Assembly: GCF_900496995.4 (NCBI RefSeq)
Contig: NC_044004.1
Span: 78,003,538-78,067,537 of the forward strand
Direction of reading: 5' to 3'
Source: Aquila chrysaetos chrysaetos
Lineage: Eukaryota; Chordata; Aves; Accipitriformes; Accipitridae
DNA length: 64,000 bases
The notes under the pieces are model-generated. The model saw only the letters and a program-made list of their open reading frames with translations. It made no database searches and was not told where the DNA came from. The position numbers and the translations under genes were made by a program. Positions 26,216 through 37,480 of this stretch are shown here, piece by piece. Each line of letters begins with the position of its first letter. Position 1 is the first letter of the stretch.

Positions 26216-29200
26216 AGAGAACGGTTCTTCTGAATATCTGGTTCTGTGCACAGTGGGTCTTGGCTTGTCTCAGGCTCTGGATGTTGACAAGACATTTTCT
26301 CAATATGGTTTGTTATAGGTAGTTGGTAAGGCTAGAAATACATCAGTCAAACTACGTGCATAACAAGCATCACTGGGTTGACCTAGGAGTTAGATGCACC
26401 TGGTATTTAACGTATATGCAATTGCTGTTAATGTTAAATTGTTCTGCTTTATAGTCATAGTCACACACTTCTGCTGAATCAGGGAGAACAAAGACAATAA
26501 TGGCTCGTAGCAAACAAATGAGGCAATACAGGAACATTTGCAAATGGCTTTCCATTTCTCATGCACCTTCACTAGCTGAAGCTGTTTCTAAAGCTTAGAT
26601 AAAACCATGAGCAGGGTTGTACTAGATTCAGAAAGATTTTGTCTGCTCTTGAAAGCAGGTTCTACTTTCCATCCACCAAGTCTCTTTCATTCTTACATTG
26701 CCTCTTTTTCTGTTATGTGGCATCACATCTCAGCCTTAATTGCAATTGAGAACCACAGATTATAATGTCAGTAATGTTCACTGCTAGAAGTGTAAGATAA
26801 TGATTTTTTAATTTGGTAACAGCTAGAGGCCGAACACCAGCATGCCCACATACCCAGGTACCACTTCAGCCCCTATTACAAACTGCAGACGGGGTTCTTT
26901 GGCACTCACACAAGTCCTTTGAAGACAGAACAGTTCACTTCACTTTGTAACCCAGCCAGCTGAGCATTTGTGATACTCTTCTCCTTGTTTTCCAGCAACC
27001 GCGAATTGTCTTAAATATTTTGCTCAAAGTAATTACCCTTACATGATATAGTAAGACTCTTCTGTAATAAAAGCTTTTGCTTGGCATCTCTTTGATCTTC
27101 AGTACTTTCTTTCAGGACAGAAATGCACAATCTCCTTTAAGAGCTGCTCCATTTATTCCTCCTATTCCTTCATTTACTGCATGGGATCTTTTTATTAGCC
27201 AATGTTAGACCCACTTCAGTACAGATTAGAAGCTGGCTATACGTTAACTCTGGAGGAACATCATGGAGAATGTCAGTGGGTTTATACTGCTGTATGAAGT
27301 CTATTAACTTTTTAGTGTCTATAACACCACATTCAGAGTTGTATGTACTCTTATTTTTATAGCAAATACAATTACAAGTTAGAAACAGATTTTTTCCCAG
27401 GTTGGATTTTCTCTTTTCAAAGCAAGGTTAAAAGACAGAAGAATTATACCAAAGCTTATAATAAGAAAATACGATTGAAAGAGGGTGGAACTAACTTGCA
27501 AAGTTGTCAGAAATATCTTAAAGACTCGGTTTCCTAAATCTGTTACACAAGAGTCTTCTTCCTAGTCTCCCATATTCCAGCATAACTCTCTCCCCTTGCT
27601 CTCCTACAACTCCCCCCCCAAGTCACAGATAGTATACACATGAGATTTCACGTACGTAAGTTATAAAAATTCTTTGAAAGCAGCCCTGTACATTACAGGT
27701 TTCTTTGGCTGAGCCATAGCAATGACTAAGCTATGGGAAAAGCCTCCATTCAGCTATACTGTAAAGGAAAATGTGGGTGGGGGAACTGGGCTTTCAGGGT
27801 CGAAGTCATTCAGCACTTGGGTGGCACTGTCGCAAAGAGGAAAGAGGAGGACTCAGCCTCGCGGGCCTGGGATGGGAGGTTTTTCAGATTTCCACTCTGC
27901 AGCCATCCCTCTGGGTCCGGGCAGGCGACGGTGCGAGAGAGAGTGTCATTATTTGACTCAGCATGTTCCTAAGCCACAAAAGAGAAGTGACGTATATAAA
28001 AAGCATGTTGCTCATTCTTATCTGATAAGAGGGATATCAAGGAGTTTTCTCCACTGCCTAGACAAAAAGGAAGTCCTTCTTTGTCCTTGTATTTCACTTT
28101 CTCTGTCAGCATGCCTTTCTTCAAGCAATTACTGTGACCTTATAGCCTCTAACACAAAACAGAAGACGATACAATTTTAGAGACATGATATGCAACCACC
28201 CACTACCGCATTGCCAAATACCTATTGTTTAGCTTCGCATTCCAATCACTGCACCAACTTTAAAACTGATTTCCAATATAACAGACTTAATTTAGGAATA
28301 TCTCAGATAGAGCCATCTCACGTCCCATTAATTTGGTGAGGGTTTGCCTCCAGCAAATCCATGAATTATCCTGCTGGACCAGCAAATGAATAAAGTCTGC
28401 CATATTTCTGTGATGCTTCTGGTAGAAAATGACGATGCTTCACTTACTACTTACCGCCCAAACGGTCTCTTGTATTAGCATACAGCCATTCTTTCACACA
28501 GTGGGGTTTACTGTAAAATATGCAGTAGTCTTCACCACAATCAACCTTTTTATCTCCTCTAGTATCAGAAACTGCCTTGTGCAGTGCAGTGCTGTACAAG
28601 AAGGTTTGTTTTGTTAGGACCACAAACAGTACACACAACCCGCCAGCCATCAGCAGGGCTCCCCCCTTGGACTCAGTCTGCAAGACCACTGAGTAAACCT
28701 AAACGTGAAGGAAATAACCACAGCCTAACATAACAGCGTTGCTTAAACATGAAGCTTGTCATGACTCAAACTCCTCAAAACAGTGCTCACCACGCTTCAG
28801 CTTGGTTCAGTGGATTCAAAGCTGCCTTTGTCTGCCATTATATTTCTTTGTTCCCTAAAGCAACAGGATCTCAGGACTGTCCAGGCTAGTAACATGCTGA
28901 GCCTTATGATTATCTCACTCTTTTGTTATTCAGATTTTATCTCCAGAAGCAGACCTGGTCACTCCATGAGATCCATAATTATTACAAGTTTATGAAAAAA
29001 AACAAAAGATGAAAATTAAAATGGCTGTTAGCTACACAGGTATGATTCTGCTATGGAGTTGTAGGGTGTCATTATGTGCGGCCATATAGACCAGAACCAG
29101 TATCTGGAAATGACTCCCAGAGTCATAGCTATATCCAGAATGCTGTTATGCATGCTCTTGTCTAGCAAATCACCAAGGACAAAGAAAAATGCAATGTTCA

Positions 29201-30083
29201 TCTATAACAGGTGAAGTATTTCTAGTTGATATGATAAAATATTAAAGCCACCATACAATGTGGCTGTACAATGACAAGAGCCAATGCCCTCTATGTTGTC
29301 CCTTCAAGTCCTGCATTTCTGAAAATACACGGACAGTCACATCGTGCATTAGCTGAAGTTCTTGAGTGGTCCTGAAGTTGTCTGGTCAACGCAAACAATC
29401 TCCAGTGATCTCTTTGCATGAGTAACTGCCAACCACCTAATGAGGCAGAGCTAATAGAGTTGTACTCCACTTCCAAGTGGAAAGCTTCCAACCTATCAAC
29501 CACATAAAGATGAATAAAATAAAGGCTGACAGGGCTAGCATGATCATCTACAGTAGCTGGGCTCCAAGGAGCTTCACAAAATAATTCACAGTTGAAATAC
29601 TGACAATAAAAAGTAGCAGCAGACATTATCACCAGCCTGCTCCTTGACTCTCAACACTTCCAACAGCATAGTCAAAAACTGGATTGAGAATACAATGCAC
29701 GTTCATCCAAGTTACTAAAAAACCTACAGAGAAGATAAAGGTTCAGTTATGGTAAAGAGGAGCAGAGCTAAGAACCCAAGTTCTTCATGTAAAGAATACC
29801 ACTATCAGAAATAATCTCTCCACCCTCTCAGCAGCCTTACAGAGGTGTTGAACAACAGATAAAAAAAAAATTTTGCAAAACTTCACATGAATGGGATGGG
29901 GGAAAGGGGGATAAAAATAAGTACTGGTCACCACATGGTTCCTTAAACAAGAGATGCTGCTGATTTCCATTAATGAGCCTTAGCTATAGATAAACACAAC
30001 TTCTGAATAAAACCTATTGAGATACCCCCTACTTCACAGTCCAGCTGTGCTGCTTATCTAAATTATTTCAAGACATGCTCATC

Positions 30084-30105
30084 AAAAAAAAAAAAAAAAA
30101 AAAAA
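30084..30105 (+). repeat. Poly(A) tract, A22
   Basis: Uninterrupted run of 22 A. No SINE or LINE body was recognised immediately upstream. Confidence 0.9.
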
Positions 30106-32105
30106 GATCATACTACCTTTTCTTGAAGAAATTAAATTTTAGACTGTGTGGTAGAAGAAAGTATTTTTTTTCTTACTTATTTCAGTTCTTATTTTTCAGG
30201 ATTTCTGTTCTATCAAGTGTGATTAGCTATCCCTTTCACCAGGAGAGATTTTGTGTGTGCATACATGACAGCTTGAGTGCGTTATGTGTATCTACGTATC
30301 CACCTGTAAAATCTATTCCTTTAAGCTATCCATTTTCTAAAGATTAAAAATGTCTTAAGCACAAAACCAGCATCCAGTAAATAATCATTTGTATACAGAA
30401 AACACTTGAGTATGCCAGACAGAGCTCTCATCAGCTTAAATGCTCATTTTGAAATGAACCACAAGAAGTAGGTGATCCAACCTGACTACCCAAATTCACC
30501 CACCAGACAGAAGCATACAGGTGCATTTTATACGATGTCAGCATATTACACAGACTAGCATTCTAGACACCCAACTGAAGTCCAAACACTGTGTAGATTT
30601 TGTAAAGCATCTCCAAAGCCATCTGAAATCTTCAGACTTCCAGAGGCAAAGATTTAATTTGAAAGACACTTGAGAATCTTTTTATTCACCACAGTGAAGG
30701 TGTCCAAGTGACTTTAACTGCCCTCTACTAATTCCACACAGGAACGTTTTAACGGTAATAACACAGTGTTGATAACCATTTAGTAATGATAATACATAAA
30801 AGCCATTTAAATCATTTTTTTCCTCCTTGTGAGGAAATATTAGGAACACTGATTTTAAAACAAACTGATTCCTAGAGCTGGCAGTCCAGTAAGTCCCTAG
30901 TGCCTGCAGAGAGCCTTACTGAGAACAGTGCAGCTCAGCGAGAGTGAGAGAAACTGGGCTAGGGCTGAAGGCAACTGAAAAAAAAAAAAAGGAGTATACT
31001 CAAGAAGAATACCTTTAAATACCTTTAACTTCAGTGGCAGTCATTTAGAAAGAAAGCAGCTGTGGAAGTCCCCATAAGAGAACATTCCTTACCAGCATTT
31101 GCTGGAAAAAAATCCCTTCGCTAATGCACATCTTTAAATATTAAATAAATTTCCTCAAAAGCAGCATATATACTTAATTACAACAGGCATCAGTTTTGAA
31201 GGAAATGCCAAGAGTCTGCCTTATTTCTTAATTCCTATAATTCTGCTGGTTTTATTCTGGCTTTACATTTTTTCAAGTACGCACTTCTGTTTGGATTTCA
31301 CACAAAACAAATGCACTTCTACACTCTCAAGAGAATTCTCAGGTCTCAGTATCACATCTCCTTTGAAGGGGTTGCATTAAATTGCGAAACTAACCTCAAG
31401 CCTAGCCGCTGCAGAATGTAATTGAATGTGTTTAGCTGCTACAAGCACTGGACCACCACTGCAAAGTGGTAGCGTCCCTTGGGACTCACCAGGATTCAGT
31501 CCCTGATCTCCCAGTATCGCTCCCACCTGGGGAACGGGCATGGTACAGGGATCCACCCCTCCCAGGGCAATGCATTTCCCTGCAACTTTCACTCCCAGTG
31601 GACACACTCTCTACGATGCTGTTAAAATATCTGATATTGGTCCCAAGTATACATAAAGCAAACTTCAGCTGGCTTAAATGCTAAGATGAGCTTTTACTCA
31701 CAGCTGTCGCAAAAACCAAGCTAAGAATATAAAAGTGGCGGTTCACAGACATCAGAGGGAACTAGCTAACAAACACCCCTTGGAGCCATAAAGAAAGTAG
31801 GATAAATACATTTAAGTTCTGAAGTCCTGTCATATTTCTCCAGCATGGTACAGAAGAGCTTCAGGTGGATTGGAGAGATTCGTTGCTCTAAGAAACAGGA
31901 AAAAAAATGCAGAATCTTTGTTTACCTACGTCTGTGGTTTCTAAGTACCTACTTTTTACTACGTTCATTTCTTGACTCAAAGTGAAAATGGGAATTCACC
32001 CTTTTCTCTTTTTTTCCTGTCCAATGTGCAGATGGGGCATATTTTCGCTCACTCCATCAATCCCTGCCCCCTACGCACAAACTTGCATACATGCATCTAG
32101 CCAGT

Positions 32106-32111
32106 GGAAAA
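32106..32111 (+). promoter_or_regulatory. Candidate NFAT core (GGAAAA) upstream of IL21
   Basis: A GGAAAA core sits about 90 bp upstream of the candidate TATA box, and a reverse-orientation copy (TTTTCC) lies at 32012-32017. NFAT sites drive IL21 transcription in mammals (established). The six-base match alone is weak, and spacing next to a TATA box is the only support. Confidence 0.3.
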
Positions 32112-32193
32112 GAAAAAAGGGTTACTCATTAATCCATTCTACAAAGCTTTCCAAACTGAAATGGGTGGGTTTTACATCTCCAGCAAGGACCAA

Positions 32194-32200
32194 TATATAG
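32194..32200 (+). promoter_or_regulatory. Candidate IL21 TATA box
   Basis: TATATAG lies 99 bp upstream of the IL21 ATG, which would put transcription start near 32225 and leave a short 5'UTR. Position and sequence are as expected for an inducible cytokine promoter. The transcription start itself is not visible. Confidence 0.6.
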
Positions 32201-32298
32201 GTAGGTACATAGCATACCTGAGCACAACTCAAACTGAAGTGTTCATCTTGAATAGAACAACTTTGCTCCTGGAACGTTTTAAAACAAAACTCATCAGT

Positions 32299-32433
32299 AT
32301 GGAGAGGATGATTATTTTCTGTATGCTTTTCTTCTGTTCCAGTATGGCGCAGACTGCAGCTCCATACAAAATAGCAAAATACAAACAGCTTTTGAAGACA
32401 ATTAACCTGTTAGAAACCACAGTGAAAGATAAG
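32299..32433 (+). CDS. IL21: IL21 coding exon 1 (signal peptide and helix A)
   Basis: Encodes residues 1-45, from MERMIIFCMLFF to TTVKDK. The donor is AAG followed by gtaagc, a strong consensus. The frame upstream of the ATG stays open for 65 codons, but those codons do not resemble IL-21. A second possible start, Met4, lies inside the signal peptide. Confidence 0.95.
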
Positions 32434-35400
32434 GTAAGCAAAGTATTTGTTGTAATATTGAAGTTATTTTCAAGCATTATGCATTGCTTAGAATATATCT
32501 TGTGAGGGACATCACTTTCAAATGTTAAACTTTTCTAACTTAGATTTGTTTTATTGTAGGATGTTGAATTGCTGCATACACCAGAAAACCCTACGGTGAG
32601 ACTGCTTTAACATTTCTTTCTAATTACATCAATTTGATTTTGTACTGGTTTATTCCATTGACAAATAGCAGATACCTGCTTTTTCACATCTTTGACCTAG
32701 TAGTCTTAATGCAAGCTAGACTGAGTAAGAAAATACTTTGATAAAAGTTTCTTATTTCTGGATTTTTAATGGCAGAAGCGTTTATATTATGTAATCTTAA
32801 CTACTACTTTGCTATCGTGTGTGTATTCTAACACACCCACAGATTCAAATCTGTATGTATTCCATTTACTCAAGAAATGGTGCTAAGAGTAAGGATCCGT
32901 ACAAGATCCAGATAAGCAGCAGCGCTCTTGGGGATGCAGGTCGTGGGAGTGGAAGTGCCTCCAGCTGCCATGAGCTCCAGCCGCACTGGGAGCATTGCTG
33001 AGCTGAAGCCACAGGGACCCCACTTTCCCTCCCACTGAAGCTAAATGCCAAGAGTGGCACTGTAAGGCCGAATTACATAGCGCTTCCTCTCATATGTAGT
33101 CACACTGGTTTCTCAGAGACTATTCGAATGCAAGGGTTGCGCTATCAACGGGAAGATAGAACTGCATTCTGCAAGTATTCTCTTTGGATTATAACTAGCT
33201 AAAATTACAGGAACAGGTCCCTGTGAATCCCTTCCTAATACAGATATTTATTTATACATTATTTAATGCTGATATTTTGCGTGTTCCAAGGTCAGGAACT
33301 TCTTATATGCAGTAAATTACACCAGTCACAGAAAGCCTGTGCATACTTCAAAGTGGCAGGATGCAGGATTTACCGTGAAATTAAATACCAATAATAGTAA
33401 CAGCATGTCTTAGAAATCTAGAAGCTAAACGCGTCCTGCTTTCTTTTGATAATCCCCAACATGAAACAAAGGTCTAGAGCTAGCTGTGGCTAATCTAATG
33501 TCATACTTCTGTTATTAGCTGTCTTAAATTTACCCGTAATTTTGACTTCTGAGTCCTGACAACTATTTCAGAAAGCAAACAATTTTGATTGACGTACAAA
33601 AATGATCATTAGGCATAGTTTTTTGAAAAATGCCTGGAGTGTAAAGCTATTTACTCACAACTGTAAACTCTTGCAAAACAATGACAAGAAGAAAGGAAAA
33701 AAACTCACCTCATTTCACACAGGTTTTGTTAGCCTCCTCCTAGGCTTTACAGTTGTTGCATTTTTTACTTGCCAAAAAAATAGAGAAGCATCACCAAAAC
33801 AGATACACTCCTTCTCATCGCCAGAACCAACTGCAGTGCAAAAACCTAATGCACCCTAACTAATTGCTGGGTTTTTTTCATTAACACTCTTTCTAACTTG
33901 TGGTGTCAAAGTGAAAAGTAGATGATTAGCTGTCATTTTACTGCAGTGTTTGCCACTACCTCTGAAACAAAGCAAATACAACTAGTGACTAATTGCTTAA
34001 TCAGGTTGGGTGTTTTTTTTTTTCTCTCTCAAAAAACATGGTCACCTCAGGAAGGAAGACAACAGCTCATTTGCAGCTTAGGGCTTTACAGTCTGATTCT
34101 GGGAGGTCCCGAGTACCTCCGCTGAAAACTAGAGGAGACAGAGAATTCACATATTTAGAAGGTACTAAGTTGATACAGGTTCAACCTCTGATGAAAAACT
34201 TGAAAGAAAAAATTAGTGTGCTAATCGTAATTATCAGCAGCTACCACATTAACAAACTTTTCATCCTACAGGGTGAAATTTACATCTACTGAATTGTCCA
34301 AATACTAAGATATGAATTACAGTGTGCTAGAGCTGCACTCAGGGTGATTAGGTGCAATCACACTATAATGACCCTGGATTTAATAAAAAGTCTTTCATAG
34401 AACTGTATTTCAAATATCTAAGTATTTCTTCTGTGATAACCTGCTTATGCCAGATTTACATTTGGCCTTGAATATTCAGGAAGAAGACTACCTTTTATAA
34501 CATTCAAAATTCAGTGGTTTATCACTATTTGTTTTGACTTCCTGGAGGTTCCTGTGAGTGGACTAAGTGTTAGCCCCAATTCAATCCCACACAATTTCCT
34601 TGTACACTTAGCAATGAAATACCTTTTTTTTAACAAAAGGGAGGTTAAAAGTTTAAAAGCTCAAAGGATATCAACTCAAGGGAAAATATGCTGAGCCTAA
34701 AAAAGTAGTCTTAAGACTGAAGTGATGCAAGACCAGAGGGAAAATAAGATTTATTGCTGGTGATTGACATTGCAGCTGGAGCTAGTGACACAATGCTGAT
34801 TTACATCAGATCAGCATCTAACCCCACTGATCGCTAATTCAGGAAGTGAGGGCTTTTCAGGCTAATCTGTAAAGGTAGTTTCAGTCAGATGCAGAGTATT
34901 GCCGCAAATTGCCTCTGATACAAGTATTTTACATTTGCCTAGGCCCCCTCTGACATTACCAGTGGTCTATGCTTTTCAAGCTCTTCATCGAAGTGCTTAA
35001 CCCATCACAACATACTGAAACCCACAATCCTTGTGGTCCTCTGACTGCTGGCCTGCCTATAGCTAACTGTTAACTCAGCAAAAAAAAAAAAAAAAAAAAG
35101 CAGCATATATGAGAAATGCTGGTTTCTCAGCTCATCACGGATGAGGCAGAAAATGTTTTCAGTTTCAGCTGGAAAATTGATCTCTTTAAAAACGAGTGGT
35201 TTTTTTCCAGTAAGCAAGACTGGTTACGGTAAGAAGCTTGAAACAAACATAAACGTGTGGTTTTTAAGGAAAATAAAATGTTATAACTAACCAATATAAA
35301 ATGTTGCTATTAAAATTTGCTGTAAGCAACATACATGAAGGTTGCCTTGTCCTTGCCAAAGCAGCGAACTGCAGCGGCATCTAATAAACCAGATGAGATT

Positions 35401-37236
35401 CAGCTTCGGTAGCAGTTGGCATGCAAAACAGGGATGATGGCTTTGGAGCCTTTCTAATTTGTGTAATCAGCAGTTCTAAATGTTTCCTTCTTCGGAAAAC
35501 AGAAAGCGAGTTACAAATTGGCTTCAGTAAACATTGCTTTTCTTTCTCTATTGACTATAGGTTAGTTTTGGTGATATTTTCCATAGCTGCGTGCCTAGCG
35601 AAAGAAAACAGCCACTACGCAGGAAAGGAGACGCTGGAGAGCTTGTAGTCTTTCTTTTAGCATCAGTAAAATTAATATGCAGCTACACCATGAAAGGAAA
35701 ACAGCAGGTTGCTTTAATTCCAGATAAGCAGCAGCAACAGAAAATTTATATCATCTGAATAGATGGCTTCTTTTTCAATTTATGTATAGATGATGCTTAC
35801 TTTCCTTGACTTAGGTTTAACGTGCACCTGAATTTAAAGCAACACAGTAAGACAATTCAAGCCAGGAGCCTGGCTCCGTATCCTGCCTCTCCTCCTCAAT
35901 CCCTCTTAGCCCTTTAGTAAAGTAACTAACTAACTTCACCTTCCTTTCCCACACTATCAAGTGAGAACATTTCACTAGTATTTGAAAGTACGCAGTTCTA
36001 TATCAATTCTAAGTATAATTATTAAGTAAGTAATATTAGAAAGGGCACAATTAGGAAGAAAAAATTCCCACATGTAGCACTGGGGAACAGTCCAGAGTGA
36101 TATTCTTTTTTTTTTTAATAGGAAAATACTCATACCTGTGCTTGTGAAAACTGACTAGATGTAACATGATCTACTCTTCAGCAGCATTTTCTTTCAATTG
36201 CTGTCATGATTAATATCCAAGTGGATATTTTAGGCATTTATTTTATGAGGAAATACTTAAGTAATTATCAAAGAACAGGCAGAGTAAAGTTTAAAGATCT
36301 CTTGCATATCTAAAACTAACAACAACAACAACAAAGAGTACAGTTGAATCTTCTCAATTAATATCCTGGATACTTACTTTTGCACGTGGACCACAACCTA
36401 ACAGATGCAGGAAAAAGTGCTGCAACATCCGTTTTAAGACTGTTCCTTCTTTTCCTGCCCTAGGATGGATGCCTGTTCACAGCTGTGACCTGCTTCCAGA
36501 AAGGCATACTGAAATTACAACCAGAAAACAGCCAAGTAAATTCTACATTCACGCAAACTGTTAAAGTCTTGAAAAGATTCACCTTGATCAACCCTAGAAA
36601 GGTAGGATTTCCTCACAATGCTCATAATCGTGATCATTGCTCCTTATTTTCTATAGCAGACACCACCTGCAATGGTGGAATTTCAGAAAGCAATCTTGTT
36701 AGAAAAACCAATCTGCCTTTCATTACTTTGGAAATTAAAAATGTCCAATTTTCTGTACTTTTTGGAAAGGCGTTCACTCTGATCCTAGCAGTCAATTACA
36801 TGTATGTACTTGGCAACCATGCAATTTGCTGGACGAAAGGACAAGGTATTACTGAAAAAAAAGTGAACAAAAAGTGTTGCTACTGTATTTTTTCCCTTTC
36901 TGAAATAGCCTGTGTCTCAGCTTTTCCATTTGTAAAAGGTTTTGATTACAACCCTCTTGATTTTTCAGTGAGAAAGCTCGAAGTATTATTTATGATTCTG
37001 ATGCGCTGTTTAGAAGTGGCATGATTTTCTTTATCTTTCAGCAGTGTGAGTCTTCATGTGAATCTTATGAGAAAAAAAACCCCAAAGAGTTTTTGAAGAG
37101 CTTAGCAAAACTGATCAAAAAGGTAATCAGTGTTGATTCCTCCTGGGTGCTTTTTGACATTTTGCAAACAATTAAGATATCCTTATTTTACACTATTTCT
37201 AACAATGCATTGTTTTTACAGTTAATCAAGGACTAA
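32299..37236 (+). CDS. IL21: Interleukin-21, five coding exons
   Basis: Secreted four-helix-bundle cytokine of the common gamma-chain family; IL-21 is made mainly by activated T cells and signals through IL21R plus the gamma chain to JAK/STAT. The exons join 32299-32433, 32560-32595, 36464-36601, 37042-37122 and 37222-37236, all in phase 0 with GT-AG introns of 126, 3868, 440 and 99 bp, giving 134 residues. Residues 1-19 look like a signal peptide (MER, then a hydrophobic run). Helix A follows with the KYKQLLKTINLLE stretch. Cysteines 60, 67, 105 and 109 give the two-disulfide IL-21 layout. GCLFTAVTCFQK matches the mammalian CxxxxxxCFQK motif, and CESSCESYEKKNPKEFL matches the CPSCDSYEKKPPKEFL region. 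There is one N-glycosylation sequon, NST at 83-85. The protein is shorter than the mammalian one (about 155-162 residues) because it stops soon after helix D. The ATG was chosen because it directly precedes the signal peptide. Identification is by recalled family sequence, not a search. Confidence 0.95.
32560..32595 (+). CDS. IL21: IL21 coding exon 2 (36-bp exon)
   Basis: Twelve codons, DVELLHTPENPT, between acceptor ttttattgtag and donor gtgaga. This is the loop after helix A, equivalent to the mammalian PEFLPAPEDVETN segment. Phase 0 on both sides. Confidence 0.93.
35080..35099 (+). repeat. Poly(A) tract, A20, in IL21 intron 2
   Basis: Uninterrupted run of 20 A inside intron 2, with no recognisable retroelement body next to it. 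Confidence 0.9.
36317..36335 (+). repeat. Short AAC microsatellite in IL21 intron 2
   Basis: About five to six AAC units, located about 130 bp before exon 3. Confidence 0.85.
36464..36601 (+). CDS. IL21: IL21 coding exon 3 (helices B-C, first cysteine pair)
   Basis: Forty-six codons (residues 58-103), starting DGCLFTAVTCFQK and ending LINPRK. Preceded by acceptor tcctgccctag and followed by donor gtagga. It carries Cys60, Cys67 and the NST sequon. The frame continues open for 140 codons into intron 3 (see findings). Confidence 0.95.
37042..37122 (+). CDS. IL21: IL21 coding exon 4 (helix D, second cysteine pair)
   Basis: Twenty-seven codons (residues 104-130), QCESSCESYEKKN through LAKLIKK. 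Acceptor is ttatctttcag; an alternative AG three bases on would remove Gln104 only. Donor is gtaatc. CxxxCxSYEKKxPKEFL is the most diagnostic IL-21 block in the gene. Confidence 0.95.
37222..37236 (+). CDS. IL21: IL21 terminal coding exon (LIKD, stop)
   Basis: Only four codons plus TAA follow acceptor tgtttttacag. The exon continues as 3'UTR. The mammalian C-terminal tail (QHLSSRTHGSEDS in human) has no counterpart. The preceding 99-bp intron is open in frame, so an unspliced message would still end at this same stop. Confidence 0.85.
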   Translation, partial: LIKD

Positions 37237-37480
37237 TCTAGGACACACCAGAGCTGAAGGCTACTGAAAATCTACTATTTAAAGCAGACACTATGTTATT
37301 TAAGACAACGTGAAAAATGTAAATATCTTCCATTGCTACTATGCTGTGCTCTGTGTGTGGTAAGTGAACGCCTCTTCCAAAATATTAAGGAGTCTTACTT
37401 GGATGGCTGTACATAAGATGGATGCTGTTTGAAAGTGATCCTCGCCTCACCTTACAGTGAAAATTAAATTGTAATTTCAC
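37237..37480 (+). other. IL21 3'UTR (proximal part) with candidate ATTAAA signal
   Basis: AT-rich sequence directly after the stop codon with several ATTTA motifs. An ATTAAA variant poly(A) signal lies at 37463-37468. The true 3' end is unknown and could lie further downstream (see the AU-rich block near 40.6 kb). Confidence 0.45.

Larger units (their letters stand above)
26223..32190. other. Proximal 5' flank of IL21, no gene recognised
   Basis: AT-rich, with A22 at 30084-30105. The longest frame (27722-28180, + strand, 152 codons) has no signal peptide, domain or splice support. Enhancers of IL21 would be expected in this interval but cannot be called from a single sequence. Confidence 0.55.
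32596..36463 (+). other. IL21 intron 2
   Basis: A 3.9 kb intron that makes up most of the gene's length. It holds a GC-richer patch around 32890-33060, a poly(A) tract (A20, 35080-35099) and a short AAC microsatellite near 36317-36335. No further IL-21-like exon or other coding exon was recognised in it. Confidence 0.8.

Noticed and set aside
27722-28180. 152-codon + strand frame
   Set aside because: No domain, splice context or coding-like composition, and frames of this size are expected by chance in a 64 kb window.
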